From: Budorcas taxicolor
Lineage: Eukaryota; Chordata; Mammalia; Artiodactyla; Bovidae
DNA: 64,000 bases
Reading direction: 5' to 3'
NCBI RefSeq assembly: GCF_023091745.1
Contig: NC_068933.1
Location: 16,248,001 to 16,312,000 of the forward strand
How positions within the stretch are numbered: position 1 is the first letter of the stretch; each line of letters opens with the position of its first letter. Positions 44,804 through 56,734 of this stretch are shown one piece after another. The translations under genes and the position numbers were made by a program. Below the pieces are notes generated by a model. It did no database searches. It had not been told where the DNA came from and saw nothing but the letters and a program-made list of their open reading frames with translations.

Positions 44804-47800
44804 GGCTCTTCTTTTCTTTGTATGTAAACACTGGTTGCTTTAGTTTCCTGTGGCCATCTGGTGGTAAAATTCATTCTTGAGAGGCAAATAGATTCCACTT
44901 GGGTCTAGTTTGAACCATCTGCTCAGTTCACTTTACCAAATAATAACTGGGTTTTCTAGTTTAGCCTAGTTAATAACTAAATGACCTTTTCACTTCCTTT
45001 TTATATCTGCCGCTTAGATATCCCATTGGAGAAGGGATGGCTGGGTCATGACAAGACTCAGGTGTCCTTTGAAACTCTAGACAAAATCGTATCTTATTGC
45101 CCTTAAAAGAATTTCTATAGCTATATATGCTCCTCAATCAATAGGAAATAGGAAAATGATTCTCGGTTATAGATCTACGCACAGTGATATAACTGCATAA
45201 TCAGAACAACTAGATACATTCTACTTTTCATTTTTCATATTGTTTCATGTTACTTGTAACGGATTTGATCATAATTTGCAATTTATATGAGATTCTTCCC
45301 CTTTCTCTACTGCAGCAGACTTATAGACATGATCCATTCAAACTGCATGGAGACCAGGCCATGGTCCCAGAGATCTCCTTGCTCGTCAGAAGATAGAAAC
45401 ATTCATCTGAAAGCCTTTTAAGGCTTTCAAAGAATGGGAATCAATTATTTCTCTTCAGGGAGGAGCTGGTAAAATTGGAGTAACTATTTTATCATATATA
45501 ACAAAAGCTTTTGAATAGACCTATTGTCAGACTGTAGGAATAATTACCAGGGGAAATGCTAAGCTTCCTTCATTAAAGACATGTAGGAATTATCTCGGTT
45601 AGACAGAGTTCTTTCTGAAATAAACAGCATTACTTATATGTAAGGCTGTGTGTTTCCTTTCAAAATACTATGCCACATTAATTCTTCTATGATTATATTT
45701 GATTACTACATTTAACATAAAAGTTATAACTTTAAAAACCTGTTTTTCTCCAATACATACAGTGATGGGAGTTTGTAGCCTATGTATTCCTTTCCTAGTA
45801 GAGTTAATGATGACACCATTACCCGAAATGCTCAATAAACCAACTGTTTCATTATACTCATTACTTGATCAACTAAACTGCTAGCTTCACAAAATGTAAA
45901 GGTTTGTATATAAATGGAAAGAGACTATGGTTTCTAGATGTTTTAGCCTCTTTACCTCAATTAAGAAAAATCCTCATAGCCTCGTACATTTCCTGAGACA
46001 AAACTCTGTGTGTGTGTGTGTTTGAGGGAAGGGGGAGAAGAAGGGGACAAAAGGATGGCAGTCATTAACTTCTACAAATCATTTTTTTACTGTTTCAAAA
46101 ATAAGAGGTCAGTTTGTTTCTGTAATACAAATATACAAAACACACACTTCTGTTTTATCTTTGTTTTCTTGGAAAAGTATATACCTACCTTAATTTTCGT
46201 TTCATCTTTGAAATCCCTTTTTTTTCAGATAGTTGATCACACATTATGATTGTGTGGTGGCTTTGCAAATTTGCAGGTGGTTATTACAAGTTGTATACTT
46301 TATTTCAGTTCCAAACCTCAAATGATACATAATTTCTTGGGTTATTATTATTCGGCAACTTAGCATTTTCTGAAGAGTTGCTGCTTAACAATTATTTGGG
46401 TACATAATATGATAAAACATTTTCAGTAAGTTAGATAAGCATATAAATAGCGTTAACACAACAATTTGCTCTCTGAACCTCTGCTGATTTTATGAGGTTC
46501 TTTGGTGTTCATAAGTAAAACACTATAGTCCCTATCAAAGATTCACTTGACTTTTTCCAGATTTTCTTTTGCAAAAACTAAAACACTATTCATTGAAAGT
46601 ATACAACTTTTACTTAAGGTAATATTGCCCAAATATAAAGTTTTTAAGCTTCAAATATTGTATTACAACTGATATGACTGATAAATAAATATAAATAATT
46701 CATGTGCATGCATTTATATGTATACATACGATAAACTTACAAAACAATATTTAAAATATGAAGATTCTTGGTGCCCATCTGATGAGTAGGCATAGAGAGA
46801 AAAATGATTTCAGATAATATCTTTTCTAACACACTAAAGATTCAAACATGCACCCAAATCCAAATCAAATATTTAGAGTGTTGGAAGGAAAAACAGTCAT
46901 TTGTTTTCTTACACTTATACTCTATCCAGTTCAAGATTGGAAGCAAAAATTATAAACTACAGGGAAATTGCTATGTTGGGTCATGGCGTCTAACCCCAAA
47001 TTACAGACCATCTTTATCCTGATCATCATCTCTTATTTACTAACTAAATTACTTCCAGAAGTCAAATCATTCTTCAGTAGTAAATGAGACACTTAGGAAG
47101 ATGCATATAGCATTTAGAACCCCTGAAAGAACCCCGTGCCCTGGGTGGGGGTGTTTTACTCTGCTTTGCTGCTCTCTGGGTCTTCACCAGACATCTTGGA
47201 TGTATCTACCCAACTGGAAGAGCTGTCATAGCCATGCTTCTGAATATACTCAGTGATGGGGTCTCTCCACTTTCTAGTTCTGCAGTGCTGGGAGAATCTT
47301 AGTAATCTTGGGTATAGTCTCGACTTTGTCTCTGTACCTTTACAGTAGTAGCAAGACTGTCTCTTATGACCACAACGATATTAAACCAGTTCTGCAGCCT
47401 AGGTCTCTAAAAGTAAACTACGAGATAACATATCTTCTGAAGAGGAAGCATGGTTTTTGTGCTGCAGAGTTTTTCTCAAAATATACTTTTAGGTAACTGT
47501 ACAAATGCCATGTATTTGGATTGAAATAAGAAATATTCAATTGACAAATTCCAGATGCTTATTTGCGGTCATGTCGATCTCTACAAAAGTGAGGTTTTAA
47601 TAAGAAAGACAGTTTTGAGGAATCATCTTCCTTTTTCTACCCTATTTTTCTCTGCATAGTAAAGTTTCATGAGTTTTTAGATGGAGACATATGGAGAGTT
47701 CTACAAAGATTTTGACTGTGATGTCATATGATAACGTATTTTTACTTTCAAATATTATATTTTAATTGAAAAGTTACAATCTAACATCTTTGTAGTTTTA

Positions 47801-49483
47801 CTTTTTCCTTTGTTTCTTTCTAATTCCCATCTTCCATCAACTTGGAACATACCCAAAGTAGAGGAAATTGACATTATTAAGGTTTTCATTTTGTTCCAAG
47901 AATACTTTCCTCTTTTTTCCCTTCCTCCCTTTCTTCCTTCCCTAGCTCCTTTTTTCCCTTCCTCCCTCCTTTTCTCTTTCCCCCTTTATCTTCTGTTTAT
48001 TTTAATGTTCACAGGAGTAGAAAGCAAGCTCTCATGTCTGTATAAAGAATTCACCTTTTCTAATGTTATGCTTGGGAAATACATGGAACTTCTAAGGGTT
48101 AGACAGAGCTAAGCCTGAGCCTTTAAAACAAGTGAAAATGAAGAGTGCTAATTAATTCTGTTCAGATGTGCGTGTGTGTAGAAAATGACTTTATAGAGTT
48201 CAGCCTGTTTGCTGGGCTTTTTGATTGAGGTGTTTTTTTTTTTTCTTGCACATCAGGGTGATAGTTTCAAAAGTTCTTTTGCACCCATCAGTAACAGCCC
48301 ACCACAGTAAAATGAACCTTTGGTTTGCTTCATCTGACTGCCCCGTTTGCCTTCCCTCAGATGCCATCAACACGAAAACTGAAACACAGCCAACTCTGGG
48401 TCAAAACATACAGAATAATTCCTGTAATGAAAGGAAACATTCCCGTGCCCAGCTTGACTCTCTAACTTCTGATTTCTCTGGATCCACTCTAGCATTTTCT
48501 AGTGATGAAAAGGCAGTTCTTGTTAGGTTCTTATCACCGGTGCCTGCAGAATTAAGAGGCGAGGAAGAGGAATGCACTTCATGTGCCTCTTGAGTCCTGT
48601 AGTCTTGGAGGAAGGTTGCAGGTTACCAAGAGGCTGAGTTCAACACCTTGCTTTACCCTTTCCAAAAAAAACGCTGTCTTTATGTAGCGTGACTGCCGAA
48701 CCCTCAGGGCAGTCAGCTGGTGCACCCTGGTTGAGCGAAGGTCATGAAGGGGTGAGTGGAGGATGGAGAAACCTTTTAATACATATTTTATATACTTCAG
48801 ATCACTAATCGGAGCTCTACAAATATATCAACATGAATATCTACCCTTGGGGCTATAATTCTGTTATTAAGTTTTCTGGTAAGAGCAGGAATCAAAAAAT
48901 TAAGACTTAAAAAGGAATACACCTGACTGATAGAAAAACGCATAAGTGTGGCACATTGGTTTTGTATGTTTTAAGCTAGACAAAGAAAAATAAACTTGGT
49001 TCCGTGTATGTCATCAAGAGAATAGATAAATTATCAAGAAAGTAAAACAAAAACAGAGAAAAGAAATAGTCCAAGAAGGAAAAAAATGCTTTATATACAC
49101 CACCTACCCTTAACTTTATGTTTGTGGCACATGTGGCTTCTTATAACATTATTTTGAAACTGTTCAGGTTATGTCAAAGCTTCCATATTTAAATAAAAGT
49201 TTTAAATTCCCTAATGTGACCACTTTTTTAAAAGCCTAAGGATATTCTGATGCTTCAGTAAAATTCCAATACTTGAATATGTGACTCAGTTTATGTAATT
49301 GCTATATATTGTCTTGCTGGGGAATTCTTGTCAGTTTCCATTTTATAAGAGAAAGTTATATCTCACAGAGGTTTTAGCCTTTGGTCCTAGTCAATAGTCT
49401 TTGTAAAGAGTAGGCCCAGGGCTGAGGTAGTTCTCTTCGTATCTCTGAAACCCTTTTGTATGTTTGGAATTTATTTTTTATTT
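44804..49483. other. 4.7-kb repeat-poor stretch, no established gene
   Basis: This is the longest part of the window without a recognised young repeat. It holds a short GT run (46005-46021), a pyrimidine-rich tract (about 47905-47998) and a T run (48231-48244). A possible broken coding remnant on the minus strand (47156-47370) and a 122-codon plus frame (48225-48593) are the only coding-like hints; neither is convincing. It could hold non-coding regulatory DNA. Confidence 0.4.
47905..47998. repeat. Pyrimidine-rich low-complexity tract
   Basis: C/T-rich run with CCTT and CTTT units, interrupted by 'tagctcc'. It accounts for the Ser/Pro/Phe-rich frame seen there. Confidence 0.8.
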
Positions 49484-50235
49484 TATTACAAACTTTTTTT
49501 TTTCATACAGTTTTATTGAGATTTAATAGTCATACATCACTGTATAAGTTTAAAGAATACAGCATAATGATATGACTTATCTATATCATGAACAATGACC
49601 ACAGTGAGTTTAGTGAACATCCCTCATCTCATATAGATACAAAAGAGAAATAAAAGAAAAAAAAATTTCCCTTGTGATGAGAACTCTTAGGGTTTACTCC
49701 TTTAACTTTTATATATAACCTACAGCATATATGTAATATATGAAAGTTACTCAATGGACATGAGTTTGAGCAAATTCCAGGAGATAGTGAAGGATAGGGA
49801 AGCCTGATGATCTGCAGTTCATGGGATCACAGAGTTGGACACAACTTAGCAACTGGACAATAACATAACATACAACAGTGTTGTTAAATAATACATTTAA
49901 AGATTCAAAATGATTTATATTTATCTTTATTGAAGATAAATTATATTCAGCATGTTGTACATTACATCCCTAGAGCTTATTTGTCTTGTAACTGGAAGTC
50001 TGTACCTTTTGATGGCCTTCCTCCAGTTCCCATCCCTACCCCTGCCCACTTCTTTACCTTCTCCCCACCACCCTGTCCCCCTCTGGCAACACTTGTTTGT
50101 TCTCTGACACTGTTTCCATTTTGTTACGTTTGTTCATTGGTTTTGTTTTGTTTAGATTTCCGCATATAGTGAAATCACATGCTGTTTGGCTTTGACATAT
50201 GTTACTTATTCCGTGTTTAGTATTTGTTGATGAGT
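49484..50235 (-). mobile_element. Old L1 3' end, split by a BovB fragment
   Basis: Antisense 'tacagttttattgagatttaatagtcatac', 'cccttgtgatgagaactcttagg', then after the insertion 'gttgtacattacatccctagagc', 'cttgtaactggaagtctgtacc' and 'ttccgcatatagtgaaatcac'. Confidence 0.8.
49749..49866 (+). mobile_element. BovB 3' tail fragment nested in old L1
   Basis: 'actcaatggacatgagtttgagcaaattccagg' through 'cacaacttagcaactggacaa': the last roughly 118 bases of BovB. No clear TSD. Confidence 0.9.
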
Positions 50236-51291
50236 AGGACGGTCCACTGTAACATTTCCTCAGTGACCACAAAAGAAGCAAATTGACTCAGAGCTCTTTA
50301 CTCTAAGACTTTCTCCTTGACCACTGACCTGTGTGTCTCTGAGATCCAGCAGAGACAGTGAGCTCCAGCAGCTCAACGAAATTGGAAGGATTATAAAGGG
50401 CCGTATCGGACACGGAGCAAGGAATCCACGGAGCATCAATTAGCTGCAACATGCCAATAAAGAGGGATCCAGTGCTTCTCTCACTCTGCCAGCATCTGCA
50501 GCCGCCCGTGCCCACGAGAGGTGTGTTAGACACATTGAACTTGGCTCAGCCTTTCTGCTCAGCTGGAAGCAAATTGTAACAGAGAGATACATACTGTGAG
50601 ATGCATGACCTTCTACAGCAAGATAGTAAAGGTAAAATGAGAGAAGTACTCTAGGCAGCTCATGCCTTTCAAATGAATGCAAACTTTCTTTCAAATGAGA
50701 AGATGCTTGTATGTAGTAGCATTAAAAAAAACACAGGTGTGCACAGGTGTACAACAATATAGGAAAAAAAAACAAGCAAAACCAATTAAGAAACTTTGGT
50801 ATTTAATTCAAATTCACCCACTGACTCTAGTAAAAAATATATATAACTGAATTGGTAATGGAGCAGAAATTAAAACTCATGACTTATGTTTTGTGCATTT
50901 TGCCAAGTTCACCAAATATCAGTGACTCTTTGGATTGAACCATTTTGTCCCTTCTGCTGCAAATTCTTGCATGTTGATTCTATGTAGGCATACCAGAAAT
51001 AGAGGCAAAAAGGAAAGAAAACAAAAAAAATCACAAATTCAAAGGTACTAATATCGCCATCAAACGGAATTTCAAAACGTAGAAGCAAAAGAGAAATTCC
51101 TCCTCATCGTGTTCATATCTGTGCATAATATTCTAATTGAACCAAATTAAAACTGACAAACTATTTTTAAGAATGAGAGGGAAGCAACACGGTGAGTGGT
51201 TTAAAGAAAATGAAAAGACTTGTGCTCAAGTAAAACCATCCTTACTTGAGAGGTAAAGCTGTCATAATGCAGCCAGTCACAAGATTTCCCA
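50236..51291. other. Unique DNA with a local CpG cluster
   Basis: No repeat recognised. Between 50376 and 50516 there are eight CpGs in about 140 bases, and a TATA-like 'ttataaagg' lies at 50391-50399, in an otherwise AT-rich, CpG-poor setting. Minus-strand frames of 76 and 84 codons (50303-50533, 50440-50694) cross it without a recognisable domain. A small promoter or enhancer is possible but unproven. Confidence 0.4.
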
Positions 51292-51523
51292 TGCATTGTA
51301 AATACTGCTGCAGTGAATATTGGGGTGCATGTGTGTTTTTGAATTATGGTTTTCGCTCAATATATGCCTGCTACACCAACTTACATTCCCACCGACAGGG
51401 TAGGAGGGTAGAGTTTTCTCCACACCCTCTCCAGCAATTATTGTCTGTAGGTTTTTTGATGATAACCATTCTGACCAGTGTGACATAATACCTCATTGTA
51501 GGTTTAATTTGCATTTCCAGTTA
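51292..51523 (-). mobile_element. L1 ORF2/3' UTR junction fragment
   Basis: Antisense 'gtaaatactgctgcagtgaatattggggtgcatgtg', then a deletion, then 'acttacattcccaccgacag', 'ctccacaccctctccagcaattattgtctgtagg' and 'cattctgaccagtgtgac'. About 60-100 bases are missing internally compared with usual L1. Confidence 0.82.
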
Positions 51524-51599
51524 TAAAAATAAAAGACTGTCTACGCCTTGGGAGCTATAAACTCTGCCCTTTTCTAAGTGACGTGGGGGCAAAGTCACT

Positions 51600-51718
51600 A
51601 AATTTTTTTTTTTTTAATTTATATACTGCAGACAACTGGAGTGTAGTTGTCTCACAACATTGTGTTAGTTTCAACTGCCCAGCAAAGTGAATCAGCTATA
51701 TGTATACAAATAAACTTC
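51600..51718 (-). mobile_element. L1 3' UTR end, artiodactyl type
   Basis: The antisense T-run at 51602-51615 is followed by 'ggagtgtagttgtctcacaacattgtgttagtttc' and 'cccagcaaagtgaatcagctatatgtatac', a 5'-truncated tail end of the family seen at 8.9 and 23.6 kb. Confidence 0.75.
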
Positions 51719-51928
51719 TATGAACCTTGTTTTCAATATAAATTTTAAAAGCGGGAAATATTACACATGAGAGTACACAGACTGGGAGGCAGGTTACTGG
51801 TGTGTGGTTCTATTATTATTGTCTATCAATAGATATCTGCACTCCCATATCCCAGTGACTAAAAAACCTAAAGACACTGAAGCACTGGCATCATGGTATT
51901 AGCATTTTTAGACAAGTAGCTATAGTAT

Positions 51929-52199
51929 GGAGAAGTCAATGGCACCCCACTCCAGTACTCTTCCTGGAAAATCCCATGGACGGAGGAGCCTGGTGGGCTG
52001 CAGTCCTTGGGGTCGCTAAGAGTCGGACATGACTGAGCGACTTCACTTTCACTTCTCACTTTCATGCATTGGAGAAGGAAATGGCAACCCACTCGAGTGT
52101 TCTTGCCTGGAGATTCTCAGGGATGGGGGAGCCTGGTGGGCTACCGTCTGTGGGGTCACACAGAGCCGGACACGACTGAAGCGACTTAGCAGCAGCAGC
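51929..52199 (+). mobile_element. BovA2 SINE with perfect TSD
   Basis: A complete dimer runs from 'ggagaagtcaatggcaccccactcc' to the 'cgacttagcagcagcagc' end. A perfect 11-bp repeat, agctatagtat, lies at 51918-51928 and 52200-52210. High similarity to the 31.9-kb copy suggests a young insertion. Confidence 0.96.
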
Positions 52200-52306
52200 A
52201 GCTATAGTATTCTTGCCCCCTAACATCGCAATTTCTTGCTCTATCACTGCAGCTCAATGAGAGAAGTTCAGAATTATTCCTGGCACCTTCTTGGAAGTAT
52301 TTCTGA

Positions 52307-52790
52307 GTATTAAAAAGCAGAGATATCACATTGCTGACAAAGGTCCATCTAGTCAAAGCTATGGTTTTTCCAGTAGTTATGTACAGATATGAGAGCTGGA
52401 CCATAAAGGCTCAGCACTGAAAAATTGGTGCTTTCAAACTGTGGTGTTGGAGAAGACTCTTGAGAGTCCCTTGGACTGCAAGGAGATCCAACCAGTCCAT
52501 CCTAAAGGAGATCAGTCCTGGGTGTTCATTGGAACGGCTGATGCTGAAGCTGAAACTCCGATACTTTGGCCACCTGATGTGAAGAGCTGACTCATTTGAA
52601 AAGATCCTTATGCTGGGAAAGATTGAGGGCAGGAGGAGAAGGGGACGACAGAGGATGAGAAGGTTGGGTGGCATCACTGATTCAATGGGCATAAGTTTGA
52701 GCAAATCCGGGAGACAGTGAAGGATAGGGAAGCTTGGTGTGGTGCAGTCCATGGGATCACAGAGTCAGACACGACTGAGCAACTGAACCA
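52307..52790 (+). mobile_element. BovB LINE, 3' end, about 480 bp
   Basis: From 'gtattaaaaagcagagatatcac' to 'gactgagcaactgaacca', covering only the region after the RT domain. The codon aligned with the 26991 stop in the long copy is also TGA here, so the same CpG decayed twice or the state is shared. Confidence 0.95.
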
Positions 52791-54000
52791 CAGTGAGTGG
52801 AAAATGCTCTAAGAAACTGCCCGTCCTCACCCCATAAGCCTTTTCTAGGAGCAGTAAATGCCTACAGCTTTCTCAAACTCGCAGTCTCCCAACCACACTT
52901 ACTACATTTGTGGTCCCTTGGGAAGGCTTTGCTTCCTGGACCATGGTAGATCCCTGCCCCATTATTTACTTCACCCTCTGGCATACTATGAGATTCTGAC
53001 GTAGCTCTTTTTCTACAATCCAGATTCCAGAAAATAGAGATTTCCCAAGGGCCATTTCTCTTAGCTCTTATTGCTGTGCATATTCCAAATAGCAAAATTA
53101 TCTCTGTGCAAATATCAGACATCTTTCTGTGTGTGTATAGCATGCTAGAAATGCAAAAAGTGAATGGTCAGAGTTTTTAAAAGAGCAACTAAAATGAAAA
53201 CAAGTTATTAAAGTCTGGTTGGAATTATGAAAGAGACCTGCAGAGGAAATTCTAATTCAAGGGGCTGCTGAGCCTCCATTCTTAGAGCCCTGGAAATGCA
53301 TGCGTTTTCTGATTCCTCGGAATACATCTGCCCTGCCCCCTACCTGCACCCCACACTCTGAGCTGGACCGGCAGCTGCTGACTCAGTCCTCAACTGGCTG
53401 CACGTGGTGGGAGGAATGTTAATTATTGCCTATAATCTACACATTATCCCAGAGAAAATAACAAGGTAACTGCCCGTGTTTAAGAAATACATTTATGGAG
53501 GTGAGTGCTGCAGTCAAGGGAATGGGCGTTTTGCAGACAAGTATTTAGGCAGGAATGTGAACCCTTTTCTCTCACCCTCTACACAGGCACCCGAGACAGA
53601 GATTCATCAAGCCAGAGAATGTCAAGACTATGTTCTCATGCTGAAGGGATCTTAGCAAGTATCTGTTCCTTTCCCAGGTAAGGAATCTGAGGCTTGAAAA
53701 GACTTAAGTTATTTGTTCAGTTTAACAGCAATAGTAAAAGTTTAATGGAGGAGCAAAAGAAAAGAAAAAAAGCTCTGCAATTACCTTAAGGAGAGTTCCT
53801 CCTTAATATTATTAATTAGTTTTAATACTCCATTGACATTAACTTATATTTGTCTTTTTCTCCCATTTCTTTGGGATGCAACACAGGAGAAGATTCCATT
53901 CTCTGTATCTCATAGGTGCTGAAATAAGCTCCCTGTGTGCATTCTCCGTTCTCAGGGATAGCTGATCCTATCCTTGCAGTCCTGAACTTTTTAGCTTTCC
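52791..54000. other. Mostly unique DNA, no gene seen
   Basis: About 1.2 kb. At 53636-53740 'gctgaagggatcttagcaagtatctg' and 'aggtaaggaatctgaggcttgaaaagactt' mark an old SINE-like repeat, like the patch at about 35062. The 93-codon minus frame (52862-53143) has no domain. Confidence 0.4.
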
Positions 54001-54115
54001 TTACCACTCCAGTGTTCTTGCCTGGAGAATCCCAGGGATGGGGGAGCCTGGTGGGCTGCCGTCTATGGGGTCGCACAGAGGCAGACACGACTGAAGCGAC
54101 TTAGCAGCAGCAGGA
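54001..54115 (+). mobile_element. BovA SINE, second monomer only
   Basis: 'taccactccagtgttcttgcctgg' to 'ctgaagcgacttagcagcagcag' equals the 3' monomer of BovA2, so it is probably a 5'-truncated BovA2. Confidence 0.93.
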
Positions 54116-54734
54116 GCAAGACATGGTAAATTAGGGGACAAAAGGTACTCCTTCTATTTGACAGCAGCATTTTGGGGAGGCTGAACCTGGACCTCTGACT
54201 CAAGGCTGAGTTATTATAAGAAAAACAGAAAAGGAAGGAAGAAGGTTTGCATTTCCCAGTGTTGAAGACAGTTTGTCAGGATGAGAGGCAGACGCAGCAA
54301 CGTGTAGCGACTTGCTCTTCTATTTGACAATGGAGAGGGTGAGGGTTTACCCATGTTGTCTTCAAGGCATGACCTGGAATACAGAGTGACCCGGTGTTTC
54401 TGGAATGCAACTCTGTCTGAAAGGCCAAGAAAAGATGATAGATTTTCAAGGCACATTTGGGTGTTCTCAGGCTCTCCTCCTGTAACCTGAATGGAGATGT
54501 TCCTGAAAAGCTGTCTACAGAGATAAAGAAATCTGGTTAAAATTCCATTATGTTTTTCTTTGGCCGGCACTCTATAATTGAAGATGTGTTCAGAACAGAA
54601 ACAGATCGTTGCTTTGTGTGGGGGAAGAAAAAAGCATACATCACATTGCTTAGAATGTGAGAATAGAAACAGAGAACCTTGCCACTCCCCAGTTAAGGAA
54701 TACGTCACTCTCAGAGGTCCAACTGCCTGTGCCT
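54116..54734. other. Unique DNA covered by a 196-codon minus-strand open frame
   Basis: An open frame runs on the minus strand from ATG at 54804 to the stop near 54214, the longest outside recognised retroelement coding sequence. It has no domain I recognise, no signal peptide, a hydrophobic Phe/Leu-rich C-terminus, and its first roughly 20 codons overlap a likely L2 remnant. I regard it as probably non-coding. Confidence 0.3.
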
Positions 54735-55140
54735 CCTTCATCAAATCAGTTCTTCTATTTTGCTGCCACCAGAGACATCTTCCTAAATTGATCTGATCTT
54801 GCATTAATTCTCAAAATCCTTTGGGTTGCTTTTTTCTTATTAGAAAATTCAAATTTAGTTCTGTTATCTCATCTCCCTTCCCTTTCTGTTGTCAAAATCT
54901 CTTTTCCCTAGTAAGGCTCATTAAGAAAAAAACAAAACTATTTTTAATTCCATGGAGTGGGGGAGGGGAGGCGCAACACAATTTGTTTCTTTTATCCAGA
55001 CCGTTCTATCCATTCTTCAAAGTTCTTTGCATCCTCCAAGGTCTAGTTGATCGGCTAGGTCTCTCAACAAATAGATCTCTAATTTTCTTGCATGAAATGA
55101 ATGTGCCCATCCAGTCTGGATCCACTTCTTAGGTGTGGGA
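54735..55140 (+). mobile_element. Probable L2 LINE 3' portion, decayed
   Basis: 'tctattttgctgccaccagagacatcttcctaaattgatctgatc', 'caaaatcctttggg' and 'gttctttgcatcctccaaggtctag' fit the sense L2 order at high divergence. Confidence 0.5.
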
Positions 55141-55559
55141 CACACACAGTCACACATGGCCCCAAGCTCAGAAGTGGCCAGTGCTTAGCTTTGTACTCTG
55201 CTCTTGAAATTTGAACAAGGGCCTCTGCATTCTCACTTTGCTCTGGACTTGAAAGTTACACAACCAGCCTTCTTCCTGAACTCCTGAAGTTAATTTAACA
55301 AGGCTATGTTTCTGCTCTAACAGTTATCATCCACACTGTTGTTCTGAGCTACTTCTGTGCATATTTACCCCCACTAGAGAAGGAGCTCTGGAGAGTCAAA
55401 GATCTCCTTTGCTGTGTTTCCACAACACCTGGAAGAGCAGTTTCCACAGAGTGAAGACGTTGATGAGAAGGCAAGAAGACTGCTCAGAACTCTTCAGGAA
55501 AGAATGAATCAAACCAACATCTACAGAGAATAAAGGTAACAAGTTTTGCAAACTTAAAT
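55141..55559. other. Unique DNA, no gene seen
   Basis: About 420 bp of balanced composition with no repeat family or domain recognised. Confidence 0.35.
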
Positions 55560-55920
55560 GCACCAATCACTTGTGCTTTGTACTGTTATAAGAAAACCCA
55601 ATCTAACCCTTACAACACGAAGAATAGGTACTACTATGGCGTGATTTCTCCAGATGAGGAAACCGGGGCTTAAAGAGGGAAGGAGGCAGAGGTCACATCA
55701 GAAGTGACAGAGGGACTTCACTGGTGGTTCAGTGGTTAAGACTCCACATTTCCACTGCAGGGACATGGGCTCCATCCCTGGTCAGAGATCTAAGATCTCA
55801 CATGCTGTGTGGTTTGGTAAAAATAAATAAATAAATAAATAACGTGGCCAGATCAAGAGAGTCAGGTGTGGCTCATATAAAGTCAATGAGCCTATGTTCT
55901 TAACTCCTAGAGGATAGTGA
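55560..55920 (+). mobile_element. MIR SINE, split by a CHR SINE
   Basis: 'acccttacaacacgaagaataggtactactatggc', 'cagatgaggaaaccggggcttaaagagg' and 'ggtcacatcagaagtgacagag' form the left part. 'gagtcaggtgtggctc' and 'gcctatgttcttaactcc' beyond the insertion form the right part. Confidence 0.78.
55712..55842 (+). mobile_element. CHR-type SINE nested in MIR, (AAAT)n tail
   Basis: Head 'gggacttcactggtggttcagtgg', 'ctccatccctggtcagagatctaagatctcacatgctg', then five to six AAAT units (55820-55842). Short CHR form. Confidence 0.9.
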
Positions 55921-56169
55921 AAGTTTCAAGCAATTTAAAAAAAAAATCTAAGTAATTCTTTCTAGAACTGAGGCCAAAGCAACAAAATTGGTCTCTCTAG
56001 TAGTCCCAGCCCTGAGTTTATAAAATCTGCCTACAGACACACAGATTTAAGTTGTCAAAAGAGTTTCTTGTAAGAAAGCATTTTTTAGTTTACACAAACA
56101 TTTTGCTATCTGCAGCCTCTCAGATGATTCCTTCAACAAACATACTATCTTCGTGCTTAAATGTTGTTC

Positions 56170-56345
56170 TTGTGTTAGTTGCTCAGTTGTGTCAGACTCT
56201 TTGCAACCCCATGAACTGTAGCCTACCAGGCTTGTTTAGTCCATGGAATTCTCCAGGCAAGAATACTGGAGTGGTTGGCCATCCTCTTCTCAGGGAATCT
56301 TGCATTGCAGGCAGATTCTTTACTGTCTGAGCTACCAGGGAAGCC
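56170..56345 (-). mobile_element. Bov-tA SINE, small deletion near the head
   Basis: Antisense body and head to 'tctgagctaccagggaagcc'. The B-box region is missing between 'gggaatctt' and 'gcattgcagg' (about 27 bases), so it cannot be a Pol III promoter. Confidence 0.93.
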
Positions 56346-56734
56346 CACTTACCTTTTGGTAATAAAATTTCATATGTAGAGAGAAAAAGCATTTCAGAAC
56401 ATGAATACAGAAAATCTAAGGAGAAATGAATATTACAAAATCAACTGAGCAAGCAAATCCAGTGAGAAGTCAAACCCGTGTCAGCTATCATACCAAGGAA
56501 GGCCATGGTTTTCCAGCATTCACAGGCATAACAAATTCAGGGAAACTGACTACTGAGAGTTAGTGCAAAAAGACATTTTACTGAGTTGAGTCAATTAGCA
56601 GTTTCAACTCACTGATTATTAAATTATGTTTCCTATAATAAACAAACTAAGCCTTCTGTTTTTCCCCTTAATCCAAATTTAAACCATGGATGAGATGTAT
56701 ACAATGCCTTGAATGTGTTACTTTAGGTAATATA
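56346..56734. other. AT-rich unique DNA, no gene seen
   Basis: About 390 bp, nothing recognised. Confidence 0.35.

Noticed and set aside
48225..48593. 122-codon plus-strand frame
   Set aside because: It starts in a T-run (poly-Phe) and has no recognisable domain; no splice or gene context supports it.
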